From the NCBI GenBank assembly GCA_009780755.1, contig WQZL01000036.1, positions 1 through 16,474 of the forward strand: 16,474 nt of DNA, written 5' to 3'. The notes under the pieces are model-generated. The model worked only from the letters and a program-made list of their open reading frames with translations, was not told the DNA's origin and did no database searches. The stretch is from Promicromonosporaceae bacterium (GTDB lineage Bacteria > Actinomycetota > Actinomycetes > Actinomycetales > Cellulomonadaceae). Positions 1 through 6,244 of this stretch are shown here, in pieces. Within the stretch, counting starts at the first letter, position 1. Each line of letters opens with the position of its first letter. A program made the translations under genes and the position numbers.

Positions 1-1
1 A

Positions 2-208
2 CCTGCTCCGACCCCGACTCCTGCTCCGACGCCCACGCCAACGCCTATCCGTGGGTACGTGCGTCGATCAAACCACCTTGGGGTCACCGGCCCAAATCTG
101 ACCGGGGTGACCTGGCTGGCCTTTGGCACCACGCTCACGGGCTTAACCCTGCTGGTCATCCGCCGCCAAGACAAGGTAACCAAGCTCTATTCCTCCCCCC
201 GCCGCTAG
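2..208 (+). CDS. C-terminal end of a cell-surface protein with a sortase-type sorting signal (5' end outside window)
   Basis: Open from the left edge in the frame starting at base 2, ending at TAG 206-208 (68 residues visible). The first 15 residues alternate Pro with Thr/Ala, a typical extended wall-spanning stalk. Then comes an LGVTG pentapeptide (bases 77-91), a hydrophobic stretch of about 20 residues (VTWLAFGTTLTGLTLLVI) and a basic tail (RRQDK). This is the three-part layout of Gram-positive sorting signals. LGVTG departs from LPxTG, but LxxTG variants such as LAxTG are used by class E sortases in actinobacteria. I infer a sortase-anchored surface protein or adhesin. The alternative is a simple C-terminally membrane-anchored protein. 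The domain that would define its function lies outside the window. Confidence 0.7.
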   Translation, partial: PAPTPTPAPTPTPTPIRGYVRRSNHLGVTGPNLTGVTWLAFGTTLTGLTLLVIRRQDKVTKLYSSPRR

Positions 209-220
209 GCTCCGCCCCCG

Positions 221-267
221 CCGGTGGTCGAGCCTGCGTCCTGAACTCATCGAAGGGCCGAAACCAC
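221..267. repeat. Palindromic intergenic repeat, family B (long form)
   Basis: The 47-bp segment starts CCGGTGGTCGAGCCTG and ends GGGCCGAAACCAC. Its reverse complement reads GTGGTTTCGG, then a 21-nt insert, then CAGGCTCGACCACCGG. The same outer parts without the insert occur at 12814-12838. The ends pair (GGTGGT with ACCAC), so the transcript could fold. It lies between the surface protein and the tRNA promoter. Confidence 0.45.
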
Positions 268-279
268 TAACCCCGCCAT

Positions 280-308
280 TTTCGTCTGCCGGGCGATCCT
301 GGTATGGT
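280..308 (+). promoter_or_regulatory. Candidate promoter of tRNA-Asn
   Basis: TTTCGT (280-285) and TATGGT (303-308) are separated by 17 bp. The -10 fits the TANNNT pattern seen elsewhere in this window. A transcript would begin near 315, about 27 nt before the mature tRNA end. Confidence 0.5.
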
Positions 309-341
309 TCTGTCCGGCTTGGAGCGATCCGGGCCGAACGA

Positions 342-417
<76 letters not shown>

Positions 418-419
418 GA

Positions 420-470
420 AAACGGCCCTGGCCTGGGGGATACTCTCTCGCTAGTGGCCGTTTCTGTGTA
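420..470 (+). terminator. Terminator-like stem after tRNA-Asn
   Basis: AAACGGCC (420-427) pairs with GGCCGTTT (456-463) around a 28-nt loop. A moderately T-rich stretch (CTGTGTATCTT) follows. The large loop and imperfect T-tract make this a moderate call. It probably separates the tRNA transcript from the infA operon. Confidence 0.45.
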
Positions 471-518
471 TCTTGCGTGGTTCCATTCATCAGGGTAGGT
501 ACTGCCCCAGGGCCGGGT

Positions 519-548
519 TTGTGCCGTTCTTGGCGCATCCGGTAGCAT
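519..548 (+). promoter_or_regulatory. Candidate promoter of the infA-rplQ operon
   Basis: TTGTGC (519-524), an 18-bp spacer and TAGCAT (543-548) match sigma-70-type boxes. Transcription would start near 555 and give a leader of about 60 nt. That leader holds a small hairpin (GTGTTCG 561-567 with CGAAC 572-576 and flanking pairs) before the infA Shine-Dalgarno. Confidence 0.5.
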
Positions 549-615
549 GTTCGGCTGGGTGTGTTCGAGCGCGAACGCACGAATCACAACCAGAACTAGG
601 AGTAAGTGGAGGAAG

Positions 616-837
616 ATGGCCAAGAAGGATGGCGTCATCGAGATTGAAGGCTCGGTGGTCGAGGCTCTGCCGAACGCGATGTTTCGCGTGGAGCTGGCCA
701 ACGGCCACAAGGTACTCGCTCACATCTCGGGCAAGATGCGCCAGCACTACATCCGCATTCTCCCCGAGGATCGGGTAGTCGTTGAGCTAAGCCCGTACGA
801 CCTGTCCCGTGGCCGGATCGTCTACCGCTACAAGTAG
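616..837 (+). CDS. infA: Translation initiation factor IF-1
   Basis: This 73-residue protein starts [12 protein letters not shown] and ends GRIVYRYK, the full length and sequence pattern of bacterial IF-1. It is an OB-fold protein that binds the 30S A site with IF-2 and IF-3 during initiation. The start is ATG 616. A longer in-frame reading from 547 adds residues with no IF-1 similarity, and GGAGG at 608-612 sits just before 616, although the 3-nt spacing is short. It is the first gene of the operon continuing through rplQ. In many bacteria infA follows secY/adk/map, whereas here a tRNA and a surface protein lie upstream, so the spc-alpha gene string is interrupted at this point. Confidence 0.97.
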   Translation: MAKKDGVIEIEGSVVEALPNAMFRVELANGHKVLAHISGKMRQHYIRILPEDRVVVELSPYDLSRGRIVYRYK

Positions 838-865
838 TTCACCCAACAAGCAACAAGGAAGAACC

Positions 866-979
866 ATGAAGGTCAAGCCAAGCGTGAAGAAGATTTGCGA
901 CAAGTGCAAGGTGATCCGCCGGCACGGTCGCGTCATGGTGATCTGCGAAAACCTGCGCCACAAGCAGCGTCAGGGCTGA
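866..979 (+). CDS. rpmJ: 50S ribosomal protein L36
   Basis: A 37-residue protein starting [14 protein letters not shown], the complete length of L36. It keeps the zinc-ribbon ligands Cys11, Cys14, Cys27 and His32, so it is the zinc-binding (C+) form. Shine-Dalgarno AGGAAG (856-861) precedes ATG 866. It lies 28 nt after infA, the usual infA-rpmJ pair. L36 is a small component near the peptidyl-transferase side of the large subunit. Confidence 0.97.
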   Translation: MKVKPSVKKICDKCKVIRRHGRVMVICENLRHKQRQG

Positions 980-1167
980 TCGCCACTCGATCCAACTGGT
1001 TGAGCAGGGCCGTTCGGCCCGTATCGAAACCAAGGATCACTCGCAGCACAACGAAGCGCCCGCCCGTAAGGACGTGCGTGGAACCCTCGGTCCGGAGGCC
1101 GAGGCCCGCAATTCCGCGGGACGATGCTGCGACAGACCTCCGGTGAAACACAGGAGCCAAGCAACAC
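980..1167 (+). other. 188-nt intercistronic region with three hairpins
   Basis: No convincing gene is visible between rpmJ and rpsM. Three consecutive stems can be drawn: GGGCCG/CGGCCC (1007-1020), CCTCGG/CCGAGG (1085-1104) and CCCGC/GCGGG (1105-1120). None is followed by a T-run, so an ordinary terminator is unlikely. The stretch may be an RNA-processing site, a translational regulation site or an internal promoter region for rpsM. Confidence 0.35.
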
Positions 1168-1542
1168 ATGGCACGTCTTATTGGCGTCGATCTCCCGCGT
1201 GACAAGCGGGTAGTGATCGCGCTTACCTACATCTACGGCGTGGGCCGCACCCGCGCCGCCGAGGCCGTTAAGGCCACGGGCATCGACCCCCAGACTCGAG
1301 TCAAGGACCTTGACGACACTCAGCTCGTCGCGCTCCGTGACTTCCTGGAGGGCAACTACAAGCTCGAAGGTGACCTCCGCCGTGAGGTCGCCGCCGACAT
1401 TCGCCGCAAGGTGGAGATCGGCTGCTACCAAGGTCTGCGTCACCGCCGCGGCCTGCCGGTGCGCGGACAGCGCACCAAGACCAACGCTCGCACCCGCAAG
1501 GGTCCGAAGCGCACCGTGGCCGGTAAGAAGAAGGCACGCTGA
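1168..1542 (+). CDS. rpsM: 30S ribosomal protein S13
   Basis: 124 residues beginning [15 protein letters not shown] and ending with the Arg/Lys-rich tail [13 protein letters not shown], the usual S13 length. The central [19 protein letters not shown] block is the family hallmark of the tail that contacts tRNA and 16S rRNA. S13 sits in the 30S head and forms bridges with the large subunit. Shine-Dalgarno AGGAG (1152-1156) precedes ATG 1168. rpsK follows after 38 nt. Confidence 0.97.
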   Translation: MARLIGVDLPRDKRVVIALTYIYGVGRTRAAEAVKATGIDPQTRVKDLDDTQLVALRDFLEGNYKLEGDLRREVAADIRRKVEIGCYQGLRHRRGLPVRGQRTKTNARTRKGPKRTVAGKKKAR

Positions 1543-1580
1543 TTCTCAGCGCCTCACAGACTTAAGGAAAGAGCAAACAC

Positions 1581-1976
1581 ATGCCCCCCAGAAGTGCAGT
1601 GCGCAAGCCCCGCCGTAAGGATAAGAAAAACATCCCGCTCGGTGAAGCGCACATCAAGTCCACCTTCAACAACACGATCATCTCGATCACCGACCCGACC
1701 GGTGCCGTGATCTCGTGGGCCTCCGCCGGTCATGTCGGCTTCAAGGGTTCGCGTAAGTCAACGCCGTTCGCCGCGCAGTTGGCCGCCGAATCCGCCGCCC
1801 GCCGCGCCCAGGAACATGGTATGAAGAAGGTTGATGTGTTCGTCAAGGGTCCCGGTTCCGGCCGCGAGACCGCGATCCGTTCCCTTCAGGCTGCTGGCCT
1901 GGAGGTCGGCTCGATTCAGGATGTCACCCCGCAGGCTCACAACGGCGTTCGCCCGCCGAAGAGGCGCCGGGTCTGA
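1581..1976 (+). CDS. rpsK: 30S ribosomal protein S11
   Basis: 131 residues starting [17 protein letters not shown]. The conserved segments [38 protein letters not shown] and the C-terminal [12 protein letters not shown] are all present, so the protein is intact. S11 lies on the 30S platform next to the mRNA exit path. AAGGAAAG (1564-1571) precedes ATG 1581. The next gene is rpoA. rpsD, which follows rpsK in many bacteria, is not here. Confidence 0.97.
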   Translation: MPPRSAVRKPRRKDKKNIPLGEAHIKSTFNNTIISITDPTGAVISWASAGHVGFKGSRKSTPFAAQLAAESAARRAQEHGMKKVDVFVKGPGSGRETAIRSLQAAGLEVGSIQDVTPQAHNGVRPPKRRRV

Positions 1977-1987
1977 TCTCAAAACGC

Positions 1988-2023
1988 CCAAGCCGGGCGA
2001 GCCACCGCGCTCGCTCGGCTTGG
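1988..2023 (+). other. Strong hairpin between rpsK and rpoA
   Basis: CCA plus AGCCGGGCGAGC (1988-2002) pairs with GCTCGCTCGGCT plus TGG (2009-2023) through 15 pairs, one of them G-U, around loop CACCGC. No T-run follows, so transcription probably continues into rpoA. It occupies the place where rpsD stands in other genomes. It could tune downstream expression or be an RNA-processing site. Confidence 0.6.
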
Positions 2024-2091
2024 ACGTGTACCAATGTCAATGTCCCATTCCTGCGTCAAATAGCGGACGCACAACGGAAGGAAACTAACTA

Positions 2092-3099
2092 GTGCTTATC
2101 GCACAGCGCCCCGTACTGACCGAAGAGGTCATCTCCGAATTCCGCACCCGGTTCACCATCGAGCCGTTGGAGCCGGGATTCGGCTACACCCTGGGTAACT
2201 CGCTTCGCCGCACGCTGCTGTCGTCCATTCCGGGCGCGGCCGTCACCTCCATCCGCGTTGAGGGCGTACTCCACGAGTTCACCACCATCTCCGGCGTGAA
2301 GGAAGACGTCACCGAGATCATCTTGAACATCAAGAATCTCGTGGTTTCTTCCGAACATGACGAGCCGGTCGTGATGTACCTGCGCAAGCAGGGCAACGGT
2401 GCCGTCACCGCCGCGGACATTGTGCCCCCGGCCGGGGTGGAGATTCACAACTCGGACCTGCATATCGCCACCCTTAACGACAAGGGATCGCTTGAGATTG
2501 AGCTGACCGTCGAGCGTGGCCGTGGCTACGTATCGGCTGCGCAGAACAAGGCGTACGACGCCGAGATCGGTCAGATTCCGATTGACTCGATCTACTCGCC
2601 GGTGCTGAAGGTGACGTATAAGGTTGAGGCCACCCGCGTTGAGCAGCGTACCGACTTCGACCGCCTGATCGTAGACGTCGAAACTAAGGCCGCCATTACG
2701 CCGCGCGACGCTCTGGCATCGGCCGGCAAGACCCTGGTTGAGCTGTTCGGCCTGGCCCGCGAGCTGGACGCTGACGCCGAAGGCATCGAGATTGGCCCCT
2801 CGCCCACGGATTCGGCCTTGGCCGCAGATCTGGGCAAGCCAATTGAGGATCTCAACTTGACGATCCGCTCGTACAACTGCCTCAAGCGCGAGGGCATCCA
2901 CCAGGTGGGCGAGCTTGTGGCCCGCTCCGAGGCGGATCTGCTCGACATTCGCAACTTTGGCGCCAAGTCGATCAACGAAGTCAAGGACAAGCTGGCCGAG
3001 ATGAATCTTGCGCTCAAGGATTCCCCCATCGACTTCGACCCCTCTGCCACGTTCTATGACGGCAGCGACGACGCCATCTACGACGACCAGGCGTACTAA
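2092..3099 (+). CDS. rpoA: DNA-directed RNA polymerase subunit alpha
   Basis: 335 residues from GTG 2092, with Shine-Dalgarno GGAAGG at 2076-2081. The N-terminal domain (about 1-230) has [20 protein letters not shown], the dimerisation signature used for polymerase assembly. A linker leads to the C-terminal domain (about 250-310) with [20 protein letters not shown] and [14 protein letters not shown], the helix-hairpin-helix that binds UP elements and activators. Arg259 aligns with E. coli Arg265. The last 25 residues form an acidic tail ([13 protein letters not shown]). The protein is intact, and rplQ follows after 46 nt. Confidence 0.98.
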   Translation: MLIAQRPVLTEEVISEFRTRFTIEPLEPGFGYTLGNSLRRTLLSSIPGAAVTSIRVEGVLHEFTTISGVKEDVTEIILNIKNLVVSSEHDEPVVMYLRKQGNGAVTAADIVPPAGVEIHNSDLHIATLNDKGSLEIELTVERGRGYVSAAQNKAYDAEIGQIPIDSIYSPVLKVTYKVEATRVEQRTDFDRLIVDVETKAAITPRDALASAGKTLVELFGLARELDADAEGIEIGPSPTDSALAADLGKPIEDLNLTIRSYNCLKREGIHQVGELVARSEADLLDIRNFGAKSINEVKDKLAEMNLALKDSPIDFDPSATFYDGSDDAIYDDQAY

Positions 3100-3145
3100 A
3101 GGCGCGCCGCTAGCGCCTAACGCACCAAACACTTAAGGAGACAAA

Positions 3146-3730
3146 ATGCCCGCACCTGCTAAGGGTCCGCGCCTCGGCGGTGGCCCGGCTCACGAGCGCC
3201 TGATGCTCGCGAACCTCGCCACTTCCCTGTTCGAGCATGACCGCATCACCACCACCGTTACCAAGGCCAAGCGTTTGCAACCCCTCGCCGAGCGTCTGAT
3301 TACCTTCGGCAAGCGGGGCGACCTGCACGCCCGTCGTCGGGTACTCACCGTAGTTCGGGACAAGGGCGTGGTGCACAAGCTGTTCACCGAGATCGCCCCG
3401 GCTATGGCCGAGCGTGAGGGCGGCTACACCCGCATCACCAAGGTGGGTAACCGCAAGGGCGACAACGCCCCAATGGCCGTGATCGAGTTGGTGCTTGAGC
3501 CAGTTGCCTCGAAGAAGCCAGCCAAGAAGGCGTCGGCGAAGAAGGCTGAACCGGCTTCGGTGGTTGAGCCGCTCGATTCCGTTGAAGATGCCGTCGAGGC
3601 CATTGACACCGAGGTGGCCGAGGCCGCCGAGGCTACGGATGCTGCGGTCGAGGAGACCGTCGAGGCTGCCGAGGCCGTTATTGAGGCCGACGCCGCTGAG
3701 ACGGTAGAAGAAGCCGCTGACGAGGCATAA
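3146..3730 (+). CDS. rplQ: 50S ribosomal protein L17 with long acidic C-terminal extension
   Basis: 194 residues. Residues 1-118 are the L17 core ([19 protein letters not shown], then [20 protein letters not shown], ending [10 protein letters not shown]), which binds at the peptide-exit side of the 50S. Residues 119-135 are Lys/Ala-rich, and 136-194 are almost only Ala, Glu, Val, Asp and Thr. Such Ala/Lys/Glu tails are known in actinobacterial L17, while E. coli L17 is about 127 residues. The tail is low-complexity and probably disordered or helical. AAGGAG (3135-3140) precedes ATG 3146. It is the last gene of the operon, and truA, a frequent follower in other bacteria, is absent. Confidence 0.97.
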   Translation: MPAPAKGPRLGGGPAHERLMLANLATSLFEHDRITTTVTKAKRLQPLAERLITFGKRGDLHARRRVLTVVRDKGVVHKLFTEIAPAMAEREGGYTRITKVGNRKGDNAPMAVIELVLEPVASKKPAKKASAKKAEPASVVEPLDSVEDAVEAIDTEVAEAAEATDAAVEETVEAAEAVIEADAAETVEEAADEA

Positions 3731-3744
3731 CCCGCACCCGCAAC

Positions 3745-3795
3745 GAGAAGCCTCGCACCGCTATCTGGCGGTGCGAGGCTTCTTTGTGTTCTGTC
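3745..3795 (+). terminator. Intrinsic terminator of the rplQ operon
   Basis: GAAGCCTCGCACCGC (3747-3761) and GCGGTGCGAGGCTTC (3768-3782) form a perfect 15-bp stem around loop TATCTG, extended by an A-T pair. TTTGTGTTCT follows. This is the strongest terminator in the window, so the recombinase gene downstream needs its own promoter. Confidence 0.9.
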
Positions 3796-3867
3796 CTGCG
3801 TTTTTTGCTCCATTTGCTGGCGCCCAAAGCTCTTGTTAGTCGCACCTTGACAGGACACCGTCGGGCA

Positions 3868-4794
3868 ATGCAGACAAAGCAGACACGCCGTTGCGTGCTA
3901 TATGCCCGATTGTCCGTCACCAAAGAGGAGTCTGTCTCCATTGCGAGGCAGCTCACGTCATGCCGTCGGTACGCCGAATCGCGTGGCTGGGAGGTGGTGG
4001 GAGAGTTCGTAGACGATGGCGTATCCGCCACCGCGAATCGCCCCGAAAACCGCCCTGGTTGGAGAGCCTTGCTTGCCGCGGATGGTTTCGATGCGGTGGT
4101 GATCTGGAAGGTAGACCGGCTCGCTCGTCGGGTACTCGACTTCCTTCACGCCGATGAGACATTGCAGAAACGCCGAGCCGGACTGGTCGCGGTCGAAGAC
4201 CCAATCGACATGACTACCCCGCAGGGTCGAGCCTTTGCGGTGATGCTTGCCGTGTTCGGGGAGATGGAGGCCGAGGGGGTGCGGGCCAGGGTGTGCGCGG
4301 CGCGCGCTCAGCTGATTGCGAACGGACGTTTTGCCGGGGGCGGCGTCCCCTACGGGTATCAATCCGTGCCCAATCCGGACGGCCCAGGAAAGGTGTTGGC
4401 CATACACCCTGATCGCCGCCGGTGGCTGACCGAGATCGTGGCAATGGCCCTAGCTGGGGCAAGCATCTCGGAAATTACCCGTTGGCTCACGAACACTGGA
4501 GCGCCGCTGCCACGCCGTCGCAGCAGCAAACAGAGTGATGTCAACACCGGTTGGCGGAGGCAGACCGTGGTTGGGTTGCTACGGAACCCCATCTTGGCCG
4601 GGATGACGCCACGCAATCCAGGCCGTTCCCGCAGCGGTCCGCGCGTTGACCCCTTCGCGGTGGTTCGGGACGGCCAGGGCGACCCTCTCATCGACGATTC
4701 GCTAGCAATCATCACCTATGACGAGTTCGTTGACCTCCAGCACTACCTGGCTCACCGTGCGGCTATGGCCGTTTCATCCGTCAGAGATGGCTAG
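3868..4794 (+). CDS. Serine recombinase, lacking the zinc-ribbon/C-terminal part of large serine recombinases (probable remnant)
   Basis: 308 residues from ATG 3868. An in-frame TTG at 3784 lies inside the rplQ terminator and is unlikely to be used. The catalytic resolvase domain (about 8-150) shows YARLSV with Ser16 as the likely nucleophile, then SIARQ, DDGVSA and WKVDRLARR. The recombinase domain follows (about 155-260) with GGGVPYGY and LLRNPILAG. The protein stops at ITYDEFVDLQHYLAHRAAM, where large serine recombinases usually continue into a CxxC zinc ribbon and coiled coil needed for att-site recognition. Only 24 bp separate this stop from manA, so no continuation exists. No strong Shine-Dalgarno is present. 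It is probably a decayed integrase, and a compact active form is the alternative. Confidence 0.85.
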   Translation: MQTKQTRRCVLYARLSVTKEESVSIARQLTSCRRYAESRGWEVVGEFVDDGVSATANRPENRPGWRALLAADGFDAVVIWKVDRLARRVLDFLHADETLQKRRAGLVAVEDPIDMTTPQGRAFAVMLAVFGEMEAEGVRARVCAARAQLIANGRFAGGGVPYGYQSVPNPDGPGKVLAIHPDRRRWLTEIVAMALAGASISEITRWLTNTGAPLPRRRSSKQSDVNTGWRRQTVVGLLRNPILAGMTPRNPGRSRSGPRVDPFAVVRDGQGDPLIDDSLAIITYDEFVDLQHYLAHRAAMAVSSVRDG

Positions 4795-4828
4795 CTCTTC
4801 GGAGCTGCGAAAACGGTGCTACGGCACC
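4793..4828. other. Two UNCG-tetraloop hairpins at the recombinase/manA junction
   Basis: AGCTC-TTCG-GAGCT (4793-4806) and GGTGC-TACG-GCACC (4815-4828) each close with the extra-stable C(UNCG)G tetraloop on the plus strand. They span the 3' ends of the two convergent genes. No T-tract follows. They may slow or stop convergent transcription. Confidence 0.4.
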
Positions 4829-6069
4829 CAGGCACACACGAGACGCCCGTCGCCCGCAGCGATGACTGAGCCAGCCTCGTGCGGCAGGAAGGCTGACTCC
4901 CCCTGGGCCAGCCCCATCGGCCGCCAGGCTTCGGCGGCGGCGCGTAGCGTAACCATGCCATCGAGACACATCACGATACGTGGCCCCTGCGGGGGGAGGG
5001 GGGCCGATTCGGTGGCATCAACGTCGGCCAGGGTGATCGCAAACTCGGCGGTTGGCGCACGGTAAATGGTTGCCCGCCAGCGGCTACCGACACGGTAGAT
5101 CCGCGGGATTACCGGCAGCTTTGGCGTAAATGATGTGCATCGCACCAGCGCCGCCTCATCTACGTGCTTATGGGTTAGCCCGGCGCGCAGCACGTTATCG
5201 CTCGACGCCATCACCTCAATACCCAGACCGTCCAGGTAGGCATGCACCTCTCCGGCCGGAATGAAGATCGATTCTCCAGGGGCCAGAGAGACCCGGTTAA
5301 GCAGCAGGGAGGCGATTGCGCCAGGATCGCCGGGATGCTGCTGGGAAAGGTCGATGACCGTTTGGTAGGCGTTCGCATGTTCCGCGTCGGCGGCCACCAG
5401 GCGTTCGGCCGAGGCCACGGTGCGCTCGATGTCGCCACTGGTGGCGGCCTTGCCCCTCGCGTCGAGCAGCAGGCGGAAGGCAGAGCGGAGCGAGGCATCA
5501 GAGCGGGCCAACCGCAGTTGGGCAATCACCGCCGACACGAGATCGCCGTCCAGTCCGGTCAGCACCGAGAGGATTGCGCGGGGGGTGCGGAACCCGGCCA
5601 GGGCCTCGAATTGGCTGAGCGCGATCACCATCTCGGGCTTGTGCTGCTCGTCATGGAAGGAGCGCAGCGGCGAATCTAGGGGTATTCCGGCCGCGTTTTC
5701 TCGGTTGAAGCCCTCGCGCGCCTGATGCGGCAGCGGGTGTACTTGCAGGGAAAGCGCTCGGCCCGCCGCTAACACCTTGAGCAGATACGGCAGTCGTGGC
5801 CCGAACTCATCGGTGACGCGTTGCCCCAGCATGGCGGTCGGTTCGCGGCGAATCAGCGTTGGCAGGTCAAGGCTGGCTCCGCTTGTGCCTGTGGCGGGGT
5901 CGATTACCCGTGACGGGGCACTTTCGTGTCCACCTAGCCACAGTTCAGCCCACGGATCGCCATCAGGCTTGACGCCGAGCAGGCCCGGAATCGCCTCGGG
6001 TGAACCCCAGTCATAACGTTGCACCACATTGTCCAGGCGCAACGGCTGAGCAGGGACGACGGCAAACAT
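4819..6069 (-). CDS. manA: Mannose-6-phosphate isomerase, class I
   Basis: 416 residues. This cytoplasmic zinc enzyme interconverts fructose-6-P and mannose-6-P. Family marks are NVVQRYDWGS near the N-terminus, SLQVHP (zinc ligands Gln109 and His111), HKPEM (Glu146) and IPAGEVHAYLDGLGIEVMASSDNVLRAGLTHKH in the second half (His276, Arg295). The start is ATG 6067-6069. There is no Shine-Dalgarno, but TATTCT lies exactly 6 nt upstream, suggesting a leaderless mRNA. It diverges from manB, which takes the product onward to mannose-1-P. Together they supply GDP-mannose for lipoglycans or protein mannosylation, or allow mannose use. Confidence 0.96.
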   Translation of the reverse strand: MFAVVPAQPLRLDNVVQRYDWGSPEAIPGLLGVKPDGDPWAELWLGGHESAPSRVIDPATGTSGASLDLPTLIRREPTAMLGQRVTDEFGPRLPYLLKVLAAGRALSLQVHPLPHQAREGFNRENAAGIPLDSPLRSFHDEQHKPEMVIALSQFEALAGFRTPRAILSVLTGLDGDLVSAVIAQLRLARSDASLRSAFRLLLDARGKAATSGDIERTVASAERLVAADAEHANAYQTVIDLSQQHPGDPGAIASLLLNRVSLAPGESIFIPAGEVHAYLDGLGIEVMASSDNVLRAGLTHKHVDEAALVRCTSFTPKLPVIPRIYRVGSRWRATIYRAPTAEFAITLADVDATESAPLPPQGPRIVMCLDGMVTLRAAAEAWRPMGLAQGESAFLPHEAGSVIAAGDGRLVCAWVP

Positions 6070-6075
6070 CGATTC

Positions 6076-6081
6076 AGAATA
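6076..6081 (-). promoter_or_regulatory. manA -10 box, leaderless layout
   Basis: On the minus strand TATTCT is followed by GAATCG and then the ATG of manA. The 6-nt gap would place the transcription start at the start codon. A -35 box is not clear. Confidence 0.5.
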
Positions 6082-6117
6082 GCCTGTACCCCCTCCGCTC
6101 CCCGGCAGGCCACCCCG

Positions 6118-6155
6118 TCCGCTCGCTACGCTCTCTCCACAGCAGAATGACGTGG
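6118..6155. repeat. Degenerate copy of dispersed palindromic repeat, family A
   Basis: The segment starts TCCGCTCGCTACGCTCTCTC and ends CAGCAGAATGACGTGG. It closely matches the reverse complement of one arm of the element at 8693-8750 (CTCCGCTCGCTGCCGCTCTC ... CGCAGAATGACGTA). The left part of the palindrome is missing. It lies between manA and manB. Confidence 0.6.
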
Positions 6156-6210
6156 CGAAGAACGAGCGACGTGTGAAACCACCAGCTGGTGTGGTTGGCG
6201 TTGCATTTCA

Positions 6211-6238
6211 CGCGGGACTACGTGTGGCCGGGTAGCCT
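6211..6238 (+). promoter_or_regulatory. manB promoter, leaderless layout
   Basis: TTGCAT (6211-6216), a 16-bp spacer and TAGCCT (6233-6238) are followed by 6 nt (GGCGCG) and the GTG start of manB. No Shine-Dalgarno fits between. This is the same geometry as the manA promoter facing the other way. Confidence 0.55.
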
Positions 6239-6244
6239 GGCGCG

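Noticed and set aside
2020..2048. An internal promoter for rpoA starting with TTGGAC
   Set aside because: No -10 box is recognisable at the right distance, and TTGGAC is part of the hairpin stem end.
2089..3132. A 347-codon open frame on the minus strand opposite rpoA
   Set aside because: It mirrors rpoA, whose protein is unmistakable. Long antisense frames arise from G/C-rich third codon positions, and it shows no recognisable domain.
3847..3852. A perfect TTGACA as a -35 box for the recombinase
   Set aside because: No acceptable -10 box lies 16-18 bp downstream, and that position would fall on or after the ATG at 3868.
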